Shown: positions 1-7,814, numbered from the stretch's first letter. The stretch is DNA of 10,204 bases from CAKVLS01 sp045638465 (GCA_045638465.1 JAZUBK010000034.1:1-10204), one strand, 5' to 3'. A program made the numbers and translations. Notes: generated from the sequence alone by a model not told the origin.

Positions 1-48
1 ATGGCTACGATCCGACTTATATTTATAAAGGGGAAATATTTTATTATG

Positions 49-249
49 ATGTTATATCCTTCTATCGAAAAACTAGCTGAAAAAGTTGGTAATCCATACA
101 TTCTAGCTACAGTAGTAGGCAAAAGAGCCAAAGAACTAGAAAAGACTATTCCTGAGGTTATTGATAACTCTCAAGATAAAGCTATTTCTATCGCAGCCAA
201 AGAGCTAGACAGTGGAAAAATAGTTGCCGTAAATCCTGAAGAAGAATAA
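49..249 (+). CDS. rpoZ: DNA-directed RNA polymerase omega subunit
   Basis: Omega is the small RNA polymerase subunit that holds the beta-prime subunit and helps core assembly. From ATG 49 the product is 66 residues, close to the short Gram-positive form (about 67 in B. subtilis) and shorter than the E. coli protein. It opens MLYPSIEKL and carries the family block of the RpoZ/RPB6 fold, NPYILATVVGKRAKEL, at about residues 15-30. The frame stays open back to an ATG at position 1, but a purine-rich SD (AAAGGGGAAA, 27-36) sits just before the ATG pair at 46 and 49, and family alignment favours 49 (46 would add one Met). It is the first gene seen of the operon, and priA follows 12 nt after the stop. 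In related genomes gmk lies just upstream; only the far end of any such gene could be in the first 45 nt and I cannot identify it. Confidence 0.9.
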   Translation: MLYPSIEKLAEKVGNPYILATVVGKRAKELEKTIPEVIDNSQDKAISIAAKELDSGKIVAVNPEEE

Positions 250-261
250 AAGGTAGGAAAT

Positions 262-2448
262 ATGATAGCCGAAGTTATTGTAGATGTACTAAACAGTAAT
301 GTTGACAAGATATTTGATTATAAAATAGAGCCAGATAGTGACATATCAGTAGGCTTTAGGGTACTTGTTCCTTTTGCAGGAAGAAATATAGACGGCTATG
401 TAATTAATCTAAAAGAAAAGTCAGACTATGACGAAACTAAGCTAAAAAGCATAATAAAAAAATTAGATTCACAGCCGTTACTATCGCCTAAGATGGTTCA
501 GCTGTGTTTTTTTATGAAAGACAAGTTTTATCTAAGACTTGCCGATTGCGTTAGATTATTTTTGCCGCCAGAAATTCGCAAAGGCTATAGCGAAAAGGTC
601 GAGCGTGTAATAATCTTTGAGGGCGGAGATATAAGTAAGATTTCTTCAAGAGCCACCGCCCAAATCAAAATATTCCAATACATGAGCGAAAAGGGTGCTG
701 AAAAACTAACAATTCTAAACGATAAGTTTTCACCCCCAGCAGTGAAAAAATTGATTGAAATGGGTATTTTGTCAGTAAAGGAAGAAAAGGTCAATAGAAA
801 GCCAAAAAACGCCTTTACCGTAGCAAAAAAGCAAATAACTCTAACCGACCAACAAACTCGAGCAATAGGGACCATCAAAAAATCAAGATATAATACCTTC
901 CTTTTGCACGGTGTAACTGGTAGTGGCAAAACCGAAGTATACCTTGATTGTATAAAAGAAGTAGTAGAAAAAGGCAAAACTGCTATTATGCTTGTTCCTG
1001 AAATTTCGCTAACCCCTCAGATGCTTAGTAGATTCCGTAACGCCTTTGGTGATACCGTTGCTATACTACATAGTAGTTTGTCAAATGGCGAAAGAGCAGA
1101 CGAGTGGAACAGACTAAAAACTGGTCAGGCAAAGATAGCTCTTGGCGCTAGATCATGCATCTTTGCACCGCTTGATAATGTAGGAATTATCGTCATAGAC
1201 GAAGAGCACGACCAAAGTTATTTTAGCGAAAGTAACCCAAGATATCATACTCACACCGTGGCAAGATACCTTGCGTATCTTCACGATTGCCCACTTATTC
1301 TTGGTAGTGCAACTCCGTCTATTGATAGTTATTATAAGACCAAAACAGGTGAATATAGCCTTTTGCAATTGCCAAATAGAGCTAATAACAAAGAGTTACC
1401 TACAGTTCAAATTGTTGATATGCTAAGTGAGATAAGAAATGGTAACACCTCTATATTTTCTAGAGCATTTATCAATAGTTTGTCAGATTGTATCGCAAAT
1501 AAAAAACAAGCAATGATTTTTATAAATCGTAGGGGTCACTCATCTTTTATGATGTGCAAAGATTGTGGCTATGTTGCAAAATGTACCGACTGTGACGTTT
1601 CACTTGTTTATCACAAAGAAGACAATTTGCTAAAGTGCCACTATTGTAATAAAAGGTACAAAGCCCTAACTCAGTGTCCAAATTGTAAGAGTGAATATAT
1701 CAAGTTTGGAGCAGTAGGAACACAAAGAATCGTAGCCGAGCTAAAACAAGCTTTTCCTGATGTGAAGATTTTGAGACTAGACAATGACAGCACTACATCA
1801 AAAGATTCTTACGTTCAAATCTTAGAGGAGTTTAACCATACCTCTCCTGCAATTTTGGTCGGAACGCAAATGATAGCTAAAGGCCACGACTTTAACAACG
1901 TAACGCTTGTAGGCATAATAGACGCAGATTTGAGCCTACATTTTAGCGATTTCCGTGCCACAGAAAGAACTTTCCAACTGATTACTCAAGTGGCTGGTAG
2001 AGCGGGTCGAAGCGAGTATGAAGGCAAGGTTATCCTTCAAACATATTTCCCAAGACACTATGTTTATAGGTGCGTATCAAACTATGACTATGGTGCCTTT
2101 TACAAAAAAGAAATCAACCTAAGGGAGATTTCACACTTTCCACCTTTTACTAAAATATTGAGAGTACTTGTATCTGGCGAAGATGAACAAAAGGTTGTTG
2201 AAACCTCAAAAGAAGTCTACCACAAAATGACCACTTTAAAAGATAATTACAAAAGTGACTTTGTTTATCTTCAAGCGATGAAATGCCCAAAAGGTAGAAT
2301 ACAAAACAAATACCGTTATCAGATTTTGACAAGGTATTACACAAAAAATGATAAAGATATTACCACCCAAATATATAATATTTGTGATGGAGTTAAGAAA
2401 AATAAGGTTTCGATTTTTGTCGAAAACAACCCACAAAATCTAAGTTAA
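262..2448 (+). CDS. priA: Primosomal protein N' (replication restart helicase PriA)
   Basis: PriA is a superfamily 2 3'-to-5' DNA helicase that recognises stalled forks and reloads the replicative helicase. The 728-residue product is near the E. coli length (732) and somewhat shorter than B. subtilis PriA. Visible in order: an N-terminal 3'-end DNA-binding domain (about 1-100); Walker A GVTGSGKT (217-224); the Walker B DEEH box (313-316); motif III GSATPS (348-353); four CxxC zinc pairs at C432/C435, C441/C444, C459/C462 and C472/C475; motif V GTQMIAKGHDF (534-544); and motif VI QVAGRAGR (576-583). No key residue is missing, so it should be an active helicase. The start is set by an AAGG/TAGGA SD at 250-258. 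It lies directly after rpoZ; in B. subtilis coaBC sits between them. def follows 15 nt after the stop. Confidence 0.97.
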   Translation: MIAEVIVDVLNSNVDKIFDYKIEPDSDISVGFRVLVPFAGRNIDGYVINLKEKSDYDETKLKSIIKKLDSQPLLSPKMVQLCFFMKDKFYLRLADCVRLFLPPEIRKGYSEKVERVIIFEGGDISKISSRATAQIKIFQYMSEKGAEKLTILNDKFSPPAVKKLIEMGILSVKEEKVNRKPKNAFTVAKKQITLTDQQTRAIGTIKKSRYNTFLLHGVTGSGKTEVYLDCIKEVVEKGKTAIMLVPEISLTPQMLSRFRNAFGDTVAILHSSLSNGERADEWNRLKTGQAKIALGARSCIFAPLDNVGIIVIDEEHDQSYFSESNPRYHTHTVARYLAYLHDCPLILGSATPSIDSYYKTKTGEYSLLQLPNRANNKELPTVQIVDMLSEIRNGNTSIFSRAFINSLSDCIANKKQAMIFINRRGHSSFMMCKDCGYVAKCTDCDVSLVYHKEDNLLKCHYCNKRYKALTQCPNCKSEYIKFGAVGTQRIVAELKQAFPDVKILRLDNDSTTSKDSYVQILEEFNHTSPAILVGTQMIAKGHDFNNVTLVGIIDADLSLHFSDFRATERTFQLITQVAGRAGRSEYEGKVILQTYFPRHYVYRCVSNYDYGAFYKKEINLREISHFPPFTKILRVLVSGEDEQKVVETSKEVYHKMTTLKDNYKSDFVYLQAMKCPKGRIQNKYRYQILTRYYTKNDKDITTQIYNICDGVKKNKVSIFVENNPQNLS

Positions 2449-2463
2449 TAAAAGGAAACAATT

Positions 2464-2904
2464 ATGGCAATAAGAAATATTTTGACTGACAAAGACCCAG
2501 TACTTAGGAAGGTATCAAAACCTGTTAGAAACATTGATGCAAACCTAGAAGAGCTACTTGATGATATGAAAGAAACTTTGATCAAGGCAAACGGTGTTGG
2601 TCTTGCAGCCCCTCAAGTAGGTATACTAAAAAGAGTTGCAATCATTATGCTAAATGGTATGTATTTTGAGATGATCAATCCAGAAATTATTGATAGCGAA
2701 GGCACCCAATGTGGCGACGAAGGTTGCCTAAGCTCTCCAGGAATCTTCAAAAAAGTAACTAGAGCCAATAAAGTAACAGTAAGAGCTTTTGACAGATATG
2801 GATTTGAGTTTACTTTGACTGGCGAAGATTTACTTGCAAGAGCAATCCAACATGAGTGCGACCACCTAGATGGTATATTATTTATGGACAAGGCGGACAA
2901 ATAA
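2464..2904 (+). CDS. def: Peptide deformylase
   Basis: Peptide deformylase is a cytoplasmic metalloenzyme that removes the formyl group from the N-terminal methionine of nascent proteins at the ribosome exit. The 146-residue product has all three family motifs: GVGLAAPQVG (44-53, with Q51 the catalytic glutamine), EGCLS (86-90) and HECDH (130-134). The expected metal ligands are C88, H130 and H134, and E131 the catalytic base. The length fits short bacterial deformylases. An AAAGGAAA SD just upstream (about 2451-2458) supports ATG 2464. The last base of its TAA (2902-2904) is the first base of the fmt ATG, so the enzyme that removes formyl groups is translationally coupled to the one that adds them, as in many bacteria. 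Confidence 0.97.
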   Translation: MAIRNILTDKDPVLRKVSKPVRNIDANLEELLDDMKETLIKANGVGLAAPQVGILKRVAIIMLNGMYFEMINPEIIDSEGTQCGDEGCLSSPGIFKKVTRANKVTVRAFDRYGFEFTLTGEDLLARAIQHECDHLDGILFMDKADK

Positions 2905-3827
2905 TGAAAATATTTTTTTTAGGAACACCTGACTTTTCGGCTAATGTTTTGAGCGCTTTGATAAACTCAAAACATGAGGTTGTTGGCGTAGTAACGCAGC
3001 CCGACAAACCAAGCGGAAGAGGGCACAAGCTAGTAGCCTCTCCCGTAAAGATTTTGGCCGAGCAAAACAATATCCCAGTATTCCAATTCAAAAGAATAAG
3101 CAAAGAATGTGAAGTTTTAAAAAGTCTTGACGCAGACCTTATGGTAACTGCAGCATACGGTCAGATTTTAAGACAAAATGTCTTAGATTTGACCCCAAAG
3201 GGCGTATATAACGTACATGCTTCACTTCTTCCAAAATATCGTGGTTCTAGTCCAATACAATGGTGCATCGTAAATGGCGAAAAGCAAACAGGTGTAACCA
3301 TAATGAAAACAGATATCGGTGTAGACACTGGTGATATGATTTTGGCAAAATCAATCGATATCGGCGAGGAAGAAACCGCAGGGGAACTATTTGACAGATT
3401 ATCTGATTTAGGTTGTGAAGCTTTGCTAGAGGCTCTAGACCTTATCGAAAATGGCAAAGAAACTTATACAAAACAAGACCACGAAAAGGCAAGTCATTAT
3501 CCTATGCTTGATAAAGATAGCGGCCGTATAGATTTTTCAAAATCACCTAGTGAGATAGTTAATCTTTGCCGTGGTCTAAATCCATGGCCAGTTGCTTTTG
3601 TTATGCTAGACGAGATAAATAGACTCAAAGTCTATAAAGCATCAAGAGTAGATATAGACGGGACTTTTGAGCCGGGCAAAGTTATCTATGCCGACGACAA
3701 AAACGGACTTGTGGTAGCCTGTAACGGCGGGGCAGTAAGATTTGACATTATCCAATCTGCTGGTACAAAAGCTATGAGTTCAAAAGATTATTTAAGGGGA
3801 AGAAAGTTATTAAATAATAACTTTTAA
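2904..3827 (+). CDS. fmt: Methionyl-tRNA formyltransferase
   Basis: Fmt transfers a formyl group from 10-formyltetrahydrofolate to initiator Met-tRNA. The frame is open back to 2856, but the true start is ATG 2904: the protein then begins MKIFFLGTPDF as in the family and the ATG overlaps the def stop. The 307-residue product is close to the E. coli length (315). The N-terminal catalytic domain shows NVHASLLPKYRGSSPIQW, with N103 and H105, and D141 in the GVDTGD motif; these match the family catalytic Asn-His-Asp set. The C-terminal tRNA-binding domain shows RIDFSKSP and the LNPWPVA block. AAGGCGGA (2890-2897), inside the end of def, can serve as the SD. The 3' end of the gene contains a strong inverted repeat (3803-3824), described separately. 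rsmB starts 6 nt after the stop. Confidence 0.97.
   Translation: MKIFFLGTPDFSANVLSALINSKHEVVGVVTQPDKPSGRGHKLVASPVKILAEQNNIPVFQFKRISKECEVLKSLDADLMVTAAYGQILRQNVLDLTPKGVYNVHASLLPKYRGSSPIQWCIVNGEKQTGVTIMKTDIGVDTGDMILAKSIDIGEEETAGELFDRLSDLGCEALLEALDLIENGKETYTKQDHEKASHYPMLDKDSGRIDFSKSPSEIVNLCRGLNPWPVAFVMLDEINRLKVYKASRVDIDGTFEPGKVIYADDKNGLVVACNGGAVRFDIIQSAGTKAMSSKDYLRGRKLLNNNF
3803..3824 (+). repeat. Perfect 10-bp inverted repeat between fmt and rsmB
   Basis: AAAGTTATTA (3803-3812), two A bases, then TAATAACTTT (3815-3824). The arms are exact reverse complements, and in RNA a G-U pair (3802/3825) extends the stem. It lies in the last codons of fmt and ends just before rsmB. There is no T-run after it, so it does not look like a terminator. 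An SD-like AAGGGGA (3794-3800) lies immediately 5' of the hairpin, and the rsmB ATG is at 3834. The repeat is seen directly; a role in rsmB initiation is inference. Confidence 0.7.
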
Positions 3828-3833
3828 TCGTAT

Positions 3834-5120
3834 ATGAAAAATTATTTGCAAGTGTGCTTTAATGCACTAAATAACATTTACAAAAATGGTGCCTATTCTA
3901 ATATTGAGCTAAACAAACAATTATCAAATATTAAAGGCGACAAACAATTAATTACCAAGATTGTTTATGGTACGATTGAAAATGATATAAAACTTGAATA
4001 TATCATCAAGTCTTTAGCTCCTAAGGTAAAAGATTTGCCAGTAAAGATAGTTTTAAAAATTGGCGGATATATGGCTACAGAGCTTTCTACACCACCATAT
4101 GCTATAGTAAATGAGTGCGTAAAACTAACAAAAGTCATTGGCTTTACATCAGCTAGTGGCCTTGTTAATGCAGTTTTGAAAAAGATAATAAACAAAGAGT
4201 ATTCTATGCCAGACGAGAAAAACTTTGTAAAATACCTTTCTATTACATATAGCAAACCAGAGTGGTTTGTAAAAATGATAATAAGAGATTATGGTAAAGA
4301 AATGGCAAAAGACTTTTTGGCGACAAAACTAGACGATAGCACAACTATAAGGGTAAACACCGCAAAAATATCTGAAGCAGAGTTTAAATCTTTGCTAAAA
4401 GGTCAAAACATCGCTTTTACAGATACTCCTATCGGAAATGTCCTAAATGTAGAGTACTCTAAACTAAATGGCTGTGATAAACTAAACGGCCTATATACTG
4501 TTCAAAATATTGGTTCTATTATGATTTGTGATAGTTCTGAGGTTCAAGACGGCAGTAAGATTTTGGACGTTTGTGCAGCTCCTGGTGGCAAGACTATATA
4601 CCTTGCAACACTAAACCCAAATGGTACAGTTGAGGCTTGGGATTTGCACGAGCATAGAGTAGCCCTAGTAGAAAAATACAGAGATAGAATGGGCCTAAAT
4701 AATGTAACTGCCAAGGTGTGTGACGCCTCAAAAGAGGTCAAGGCTTGTATCCAAAAATATGACCTTGTTATGTGTGACGTTCCTTGCTCTGGGCTTGGTG
4801 TAGTAAATAGTAAGCCTGATATTTTGCTAGGCAAGACTGAAGAGTCTTTTGCCGATCTTCCTGAGATTCAATATTCTATTTTGGATAATTGCAGTAAATA
4901 TGTTAAACTTGGCGGAACTATTATCTACAGCACCTGCACTATAAACAAAAAAGAAAACGAAGAAGTAATCAAGAGATTTTTAGAAAATCACAAAGACTTC
5001 AAGGTAGATTATAAAAAACCAAAATATATAGATGTTTTGGCAGGAGACTATGGCTACACAACCCTTGCTAACATCAGCAAAACAGAAGGATTTTTCTTTG
5101 CGAGGTTGATAAGAGTATGA
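3834..5120 (+). CDS. rsmB: 16S rRNA (cytosine-967-C5)-methyltransferase RsmB
   Basis: RsmB uses S-adenosylmethionine to methylate C5 of a 16S rRNA cytosine (C967 in E. coli numbering). The 428-residue product matches the family length. An N-terminal NusB-like RNA-binding domain covers roughly residues 1-135, followed by an NOL1/NOP2/Sun methyltransferase domain. Motif I is LDVCAAPGGKT (244-254, SAM binding). Motif IV is DVPCSGLG with C318, the product-release cysteine. Motif VI is STCTINKKENE with C368, the expected nucleophile. Both catalytic cysteines are present. The usual SD is missing: the 6 nt after the fmt stop hold none, and the nearest good SD-like sequence (3794-3800) lies 33 nt upstream on the far side of an inverted repeat. 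The gene ends in TGA, the only non-TAA stop here, in an ATGA overlap with rlmN. Confidence 0.95.
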   Translation: MKNYLQVCFNALNNIYKNGAYSNIELNKQLSNIKGDKQLITKIVYGTIENDIKLEYIIKSLAPKVKDLPVKIVLKIGGYMATELSTPPYAIVNECVKLTKVIGFTSASGLVNAVLKKIINKEYSMPDEKNFVKYLSITYSKPEWFVKMIIRDYGKEMAKDFLATKLDDSTTIRVNTAKISEAEFKSLLKGQNIAFTDTPIGNVLNVEYSKLNGCDKLNGLYTVQNIGSIMICDSSEVQDGSKILDVCAAPGGKTIYLATLNPNGTVEAWDLHEHRVALVEKYRDRMGLNNVTAKVCDASKEVKACIQKYDLVMCDVPCSGLGVVNSKPDILLGKTEESFADLPEIQYSILDNCSKYVKLGGTIIYSTCTINKKENEEVIKRFLENHKDFKVDYKKPKYIDVLAGDYGYTTLANISKTEGFFFARLIRV

Positions 5121-6160
5121 TAGATATTTATAGTTTATCTCTTCAAGAATTGCAATCTGTAGCAAAAGATGCTGGAGAGCCAAGTTATAGGGCAAAACAG
5201 CTATTTTCTGCCTTTGCCTGTGGCAAAACAGTAGACGAAATAACTAATATTCCAGGTAAATTTAAAAGTTACCTAAAGGAAAATTATATAACCGATGTGC
5301 TAGAAATTATAGAAACAAAGGTTTCTAAAGAAGACGGCACTACAAAATACCTTTACAAATTACACGACGGCAATATTATCGAAGGCGTACTTATGAACTA
5401 TAAGCACGGCAATACTTTGTGTGTTTCTACCCAAGTAGGTTGTCGTATGAGATGTGCCTTTTGTGCCTCTGGTATAGATGGCCTAGTTAGGCACTTATCT
5501 GCAGGGGAGATTTTGGCTCAAGTAGTGGTTGTAAACAAACTGATTGGTGGCGATATAAAAAACCGTAAAATCACTAACATAGTTTTGATGGGTAGCGGAG
5601 AACCACTTGATAACTACGACAACACTATCAAATTTTTGCAATTAGTAAACGACCAAGACGGCATCAATATTGGCCTTCGTAGCATTTCACTAAGCACTTG
5701 TGGTCTTGCACCAAAAATCAAAGACCTTGCCGATAGCGGCTATCACGTAAACTTGAGTTTGTCACTTCACGCAAGTAATGACGAGGTAAGACACCAAATT
5801 ATGCCTGTTAGTCACTCTTACAAAATAGAAGATGTAATAGAGTCTATAAAATATTACTTTGAAAAAACAGGCAGAAGAATTATAATAGAATATACATTAA
5901 TAAAGGGTGTAAACGATAAAGACGAACACGCAAAGCAACTTGCAAAACTTCTAAAAGGTATCGTATGCCTTGTTAATGTTATCAAACTAAACGAAGTTAA
6001 AGAAAAAGATTTTGTTTCTCCTAGCCGAAAAGAGGTTTTTGATTTTGTAGACAAACTGACACAAAATAGGTTAGAAGCAACCGCAAGAAGAACTATGGGC
6101 GACGATATAGATGGCGCTTGTGGTCAACTTCGCAAAAACTTTATAAAAAATAACATGTAA
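5117..6160 (+). CDS. rlmN: Dual-specificity 23S rRNA/tRNA adenine-C2 methyltransferase RlmN
   Basis: RlmN is a radical-SAM enzyme that forms 2-methyladenosine at A2503 of 23S rRNA and, in characterised members, at A37 of some tRNAs. The 347-residue product shows the iron-sulfur motif CRMRCAFC (C109, C113, C116). It also has the two cysteines of the unusual methyl-transfer mechanism: C102 in LCVSTQVGC, seven residues before C109 as in E. coli C118/C125, and C335 in GACGQL near the C-terminus. The SAM-binding GSGEP motif is at about 158-162. These cysteines point to RlmN/Cfr; synteny and the GACGQLR tail favour RlmN over the resistance enzyme Cfr. ATG 5117 overlaps the rsmB TGA by 4 nt, so translation is probably coupled; GAGG at 5102-5105 is a weak, distant SD. 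Confidence 0.96.
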   Translation: MIDIYSLSLQELQSVAKDAGEPSYRAKQLFSAFACGKTVDEITNIPGKFKSYLKENYITDVLEIIETKVSKEDGTTKYLYKLHDGNIIEGVLMNYKHGNTLCVSTQVGCRMRCAFCASGIDGLVRHLSAGEILAQVVVVNKLIGGDIKNRKITNIVLMGSGEPLDNYDNTIKFLQLVNDQDGINIGLRSISLSTCGLAPKIKDLADSGYHVNLSLSLHASNDEVRHQIMPVSHSYKIEDVIESIKYYFEKTGRRIIIEYTLIKGVNDKDEHAKQLAKLLKGIVCLVNVIKLNEVKEKDFVSPSRKEVFDFVDKLTQNRLEATARRTMGDDIDGACGQLRKNFIKNNM

Positions 6161-6185
6161 CACTGCAAATGTGAAAGTATACAAT
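6157..6185 (+). promoter_or_regulatory. Possible weak promoter before rsgA
   Basis: The 61-nt rlmN-rsgA gap is the widest of the first operon apart from the spoVM leader. It holds GTAACA (6157-6162), 17 nt, then TACAAT (6180-6185), matching sigma-A consensus at 4/6 and 5/6 positions. A short hairpin (GCATA 6192-6196, loop ATAC, TATGC 6201-6205) follows, just before the strong rsgA SD AAGGAGG (6208-6214). In AT-rich DNA this quality of match arises by chance, so this is tentative. It could be an internal promoter, or simply the scar left where prpC and prkC sit in relatives. Confidence 0.22.
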
Positions 6186-6221
6186 ATATAGGCATAATAC
6201 TATGCAAAAGGAGGTATATGT

Positions 6222-7091
6222 ATGGATACAGCTGTAGTTATAAAAAATATATCTAACGCCTTTACAATAAGTGCAAATGGCAAAACATACGTTGCCTCAT
6301 GCCGTGGAAATTTAAAGTCAGACAAGGTTGTAGTAGGCGACAAAGTATCCTTTGAGATTATGGGGCAAAAAGCAGTAATCACAAAAGTTTTGGAGCGAAA
6401 AAATATATTAATAAGACCAAATATAGCCAATGTAGATAACCTAATTATTGTGTTATCACCACTGCCAAAACCTGATTATATTTTAATTGATAAACTGATT
6501 TTGATGTGCCTAGATAACGATATCAAACCAATAATTTGTGCAAACAAAGAAGATTTGTCTTCTGACTTTGCAAAAGAGGTTTTGACCCAATATAAAGACG
6601 TCGTTTTGGATGTAGTGTCTGTTTCGGCAAAAGAAAACAAAGGTATTGATGGTTTAACAAAACTGCTTTATGGCAAGATCTCAGCCTTTGCAGGACAGTC
6701 TGCCGTGGGCAAGTCAACTATCCTAAATGCCCTTATGAATCAAAGTATCGCCGCTACTGGTGAAGTATCCGAAAAGACCCAAAGGGGTAGACATACAACA
6801 AGACATACCGAAATGTTTGTTTTGGGTAAAGACAGTTATATTATCGACACACCAGGTTTTAGCATGTTAAATATCCCTAATATAACATATGATAATCTAA
6901 AATTTTATTACCCAGACTTTTCAGAATTTGAGTGCAAATATACCAGTTGCACCCATACCAAAGAAAGTCTAGATGAGTGTGGTATAAAACAAGCCGTTCG
7001 TGACGGCAAAATTGATAAAGACAGGTTCGACAGGTACAACTATATCTATAACGAACTAAAAACAAGGAAGAAAGTATATGAAAAAAATTAA
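6222..7091 (+). CDS. rsgA: Ribosome small-subunit maturation GTPase RsgA
   Basis: RsgA (YloQ/YjeQ) is a GTPase that checks late assembly of the 30S subunit. The 289-residue product has an N-terminal OB-fold (about 1-70) and the circularly permuted GTPase order that defines the family: G4 NKED (108-111) comes before G1 GQSAVGKST (158-166) and G3 DTPGF (209-213). The C-terminal zinc knuckle shows C238, C243, H245 and C253. The His-to-last-Cys spacing is seven residues, compared with five in the B. subtilis protein as I recall it, a small loop insertion. ATG 6222 follows a near-perfect AAGGAGG SD (6208-6214, 7 nt spacing); the ATG at 6218 is in another frame and soon hits a stop. In B. subtilis prpC and prkC lie between rlmN and rsgA; here they do not. 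The 3' end overlaps rpe by 14 nt. Confidence 0.96.
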   Translation: MDTAVVIKNISNAFTISANGKTYVASCRGNLKSDKVVVGDKVSFEIMGQKAVITKVLERKNILIRPNIANVDNLIIVLSPLPKPDYILIDKLILMCLDNDIKPIICANKEDLSSDFAKEVLTQYKDVVLDVVSVSAKENKGIDGLTKLLYGKISAFAGQSAVGKSTILNALMNQSIAATGEVSEKTQRGRHTTRHTEMFVLGKDSYIIDTPGFSMLNIPNITYDNLKFYYPDFSEFECKYTSCTHTKESLDECGIKQAVRDGKIDKDRFDRYNYIYNELKTRKKVYEKN

Positions 7092-7758
7092 AATTTCAGC
7101 ATCAACTAATCCACCACCAGCCAACGAATTCTTTAGATATATGGATATTCTAGACGATACAGATATCGACTATATACACTGCGACGTTATGGACGGCAAG
7201 TTTGTAGAGGCTTTGTCACTAAGTTATGCCACAGTCAAAGGCATATCAAAGTCAGCAACCAAGCCTTTGGATATCCACCTTATGGTAAAAACTCCATCAA
7301 AATTTTTACTAGGCAAGTATATTAGACTAAAGCCTGAATTTTTGGCTATTCATTACGAAACCTACTTTGATAAAGAAAAACTAAAGAAAATGTTGCTATT
7401 TATCGCAAAAAAAGGTATCAAAGCTGGTCTTGCTATAAATCCAGATACTAAGGTAGAGGAAATCAAAAATATTATTCCATACTGCCAAATGTTCCTTATT
7501 ATGACCGTTGTTCCTGGTCGTAGCGGCCAAAAGATGATTGAAGATTGCTTAGTTAAAATAAAGCAAATCAAGACAATCGCCCAAGAATATGGCATCGAAG
7601 ATATGTTCTTTGAAGTAGATGGCGGGGTAAACCTTGATAATATAGAAAAGGTAATCAAAGCAGGAGCAAATAGTGCCGTAAGCGGCAAGGCTCTATACGT
7701 TGCTGAGAACAAAAATGCCTTTATCAAAGCCTTCACTGAAGGTAAATCAAAAAAGTAA
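7078..7758 (+). CDS. rpe: Ribulose-phosphate 3-epimerase family protein (divergent)
   Basis: The family interconverts D-ribulose 5-phosphate and D-xylulose 5-phosphate in the pentose phosphate pathway, using a metal and two aspartates in a TIM barrel. The 226-residue product keeps the metal and catalytic set: H34 and D36 in YIHCDVMDG, H67 in DIHLM, and D181 in EVDGG, plus M38, M69 and M142. Three loops differ from the usual form. The N-terminal PSILSAD-like strand reads ISASTNPPPAN, with S9 in the place of the substrate serine. The PGFGGQ loop reads PGRSGQ (146-151). The C-terminal phosphate-site GSA reads GKA (203-205). It sits in the normal rpe position after rsgA, with SD AAGGAAG (7064-7070) and a 14-nt overlap with rsgA. 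I infer an Rpe; an altered sugar-phosphate preference is possible. Confidence 0.85.
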   Translation: MKKIKISASTNPPPANEFFRYMDILDDTDIDYIHCDVMDGKFVEALSLSYATVKGISKSATKPLDIHLMVKTPSKFLLGKYIRLKPEFLAIHYETYFDKEKLKKMLLFIAKKGIKAGLAINPDTKVEEIKNIIPYCQMFLIMTVVPGRSGQKMIEDCLVKIKQIKTIAQEYGIEDMFFEVDGGVNLDNIEKVIKAGANSAVSGKALYVAENKNAFIKAFTEGKSKK

Positions 7759-7779
7759 CAAAAAGCAAAATTTCCTCAT

Positions 7780-7796
7780 AACATATTATATATGTT
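7780..7796 (+). repeat. Inverted repeat in the spoVM leader
   Basis: AACATAT (7780-7786), TAT, ATATGTT (7790-7796) form a perfect 7-bp inverted repeat in the 56 nt between rpe and the spoVM-like ORF, ending 7 nt before its SD. It is very AT-rich, so a stable RNA hairpin is doubtful. It might be an operator or part of a sporulation promoter, but I cannot match a full sigma-E or sigma-G promoter here. Confidence 0.4.
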
Positions 7797-7814
7797 GCGA
7801 TTCAAGGAGTTTGT

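Noticed and set aside
1..48. N-terminal extension of rpoZ from ATG at position 1
   Set aside because: A clear SD at 27-36 precedes ATG 46/49, and the omega family begins at MLYPSI; the extra 15-16 residues match nothing known and are probably leader or the end of an upstream gene.
585..977. 130-codon minus-strand ORF opposite priA
   Set aside because: It covers the PriA Walker A region in antisense and shows no own SD or domain.
2856..2903. Extended fmt start inside def
   Set aside because: The added residues are def coding sequence read in another frame; ATG 2904 overlaps the def stop and gives the family N-terminus MKIFFLGTPDF.
3803..3824. Terminator between fmt and rsmB
   Set aside because: The inverted repeat is AT-rich and is not followed by a T-run, and rsmB begins 9 nt later within the same operon.
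5117..6160. Cfr antibiotic-resistance methyltransferase rather than RlmN
   Set aside because: The gene sits in the conserved rlmN position and ends in the RlmN-like GACGQLR block; nothing suggests horizontal acquisition.
7362..7736. 124-codon minus-strand ORF opposite rpe
   Set aside because: It is antisense to conserved rpe coding sequence, with a composition typical of a shadow frame and no family motif.
7782..7789. Sigma-E-like -10 (CATATTAT) before spoVM
   Set aside because: No matching -35 at the right distance, and treating ACATATT as a -35 would place the -10 on the SD. Only a transcript 5' end could settle it.
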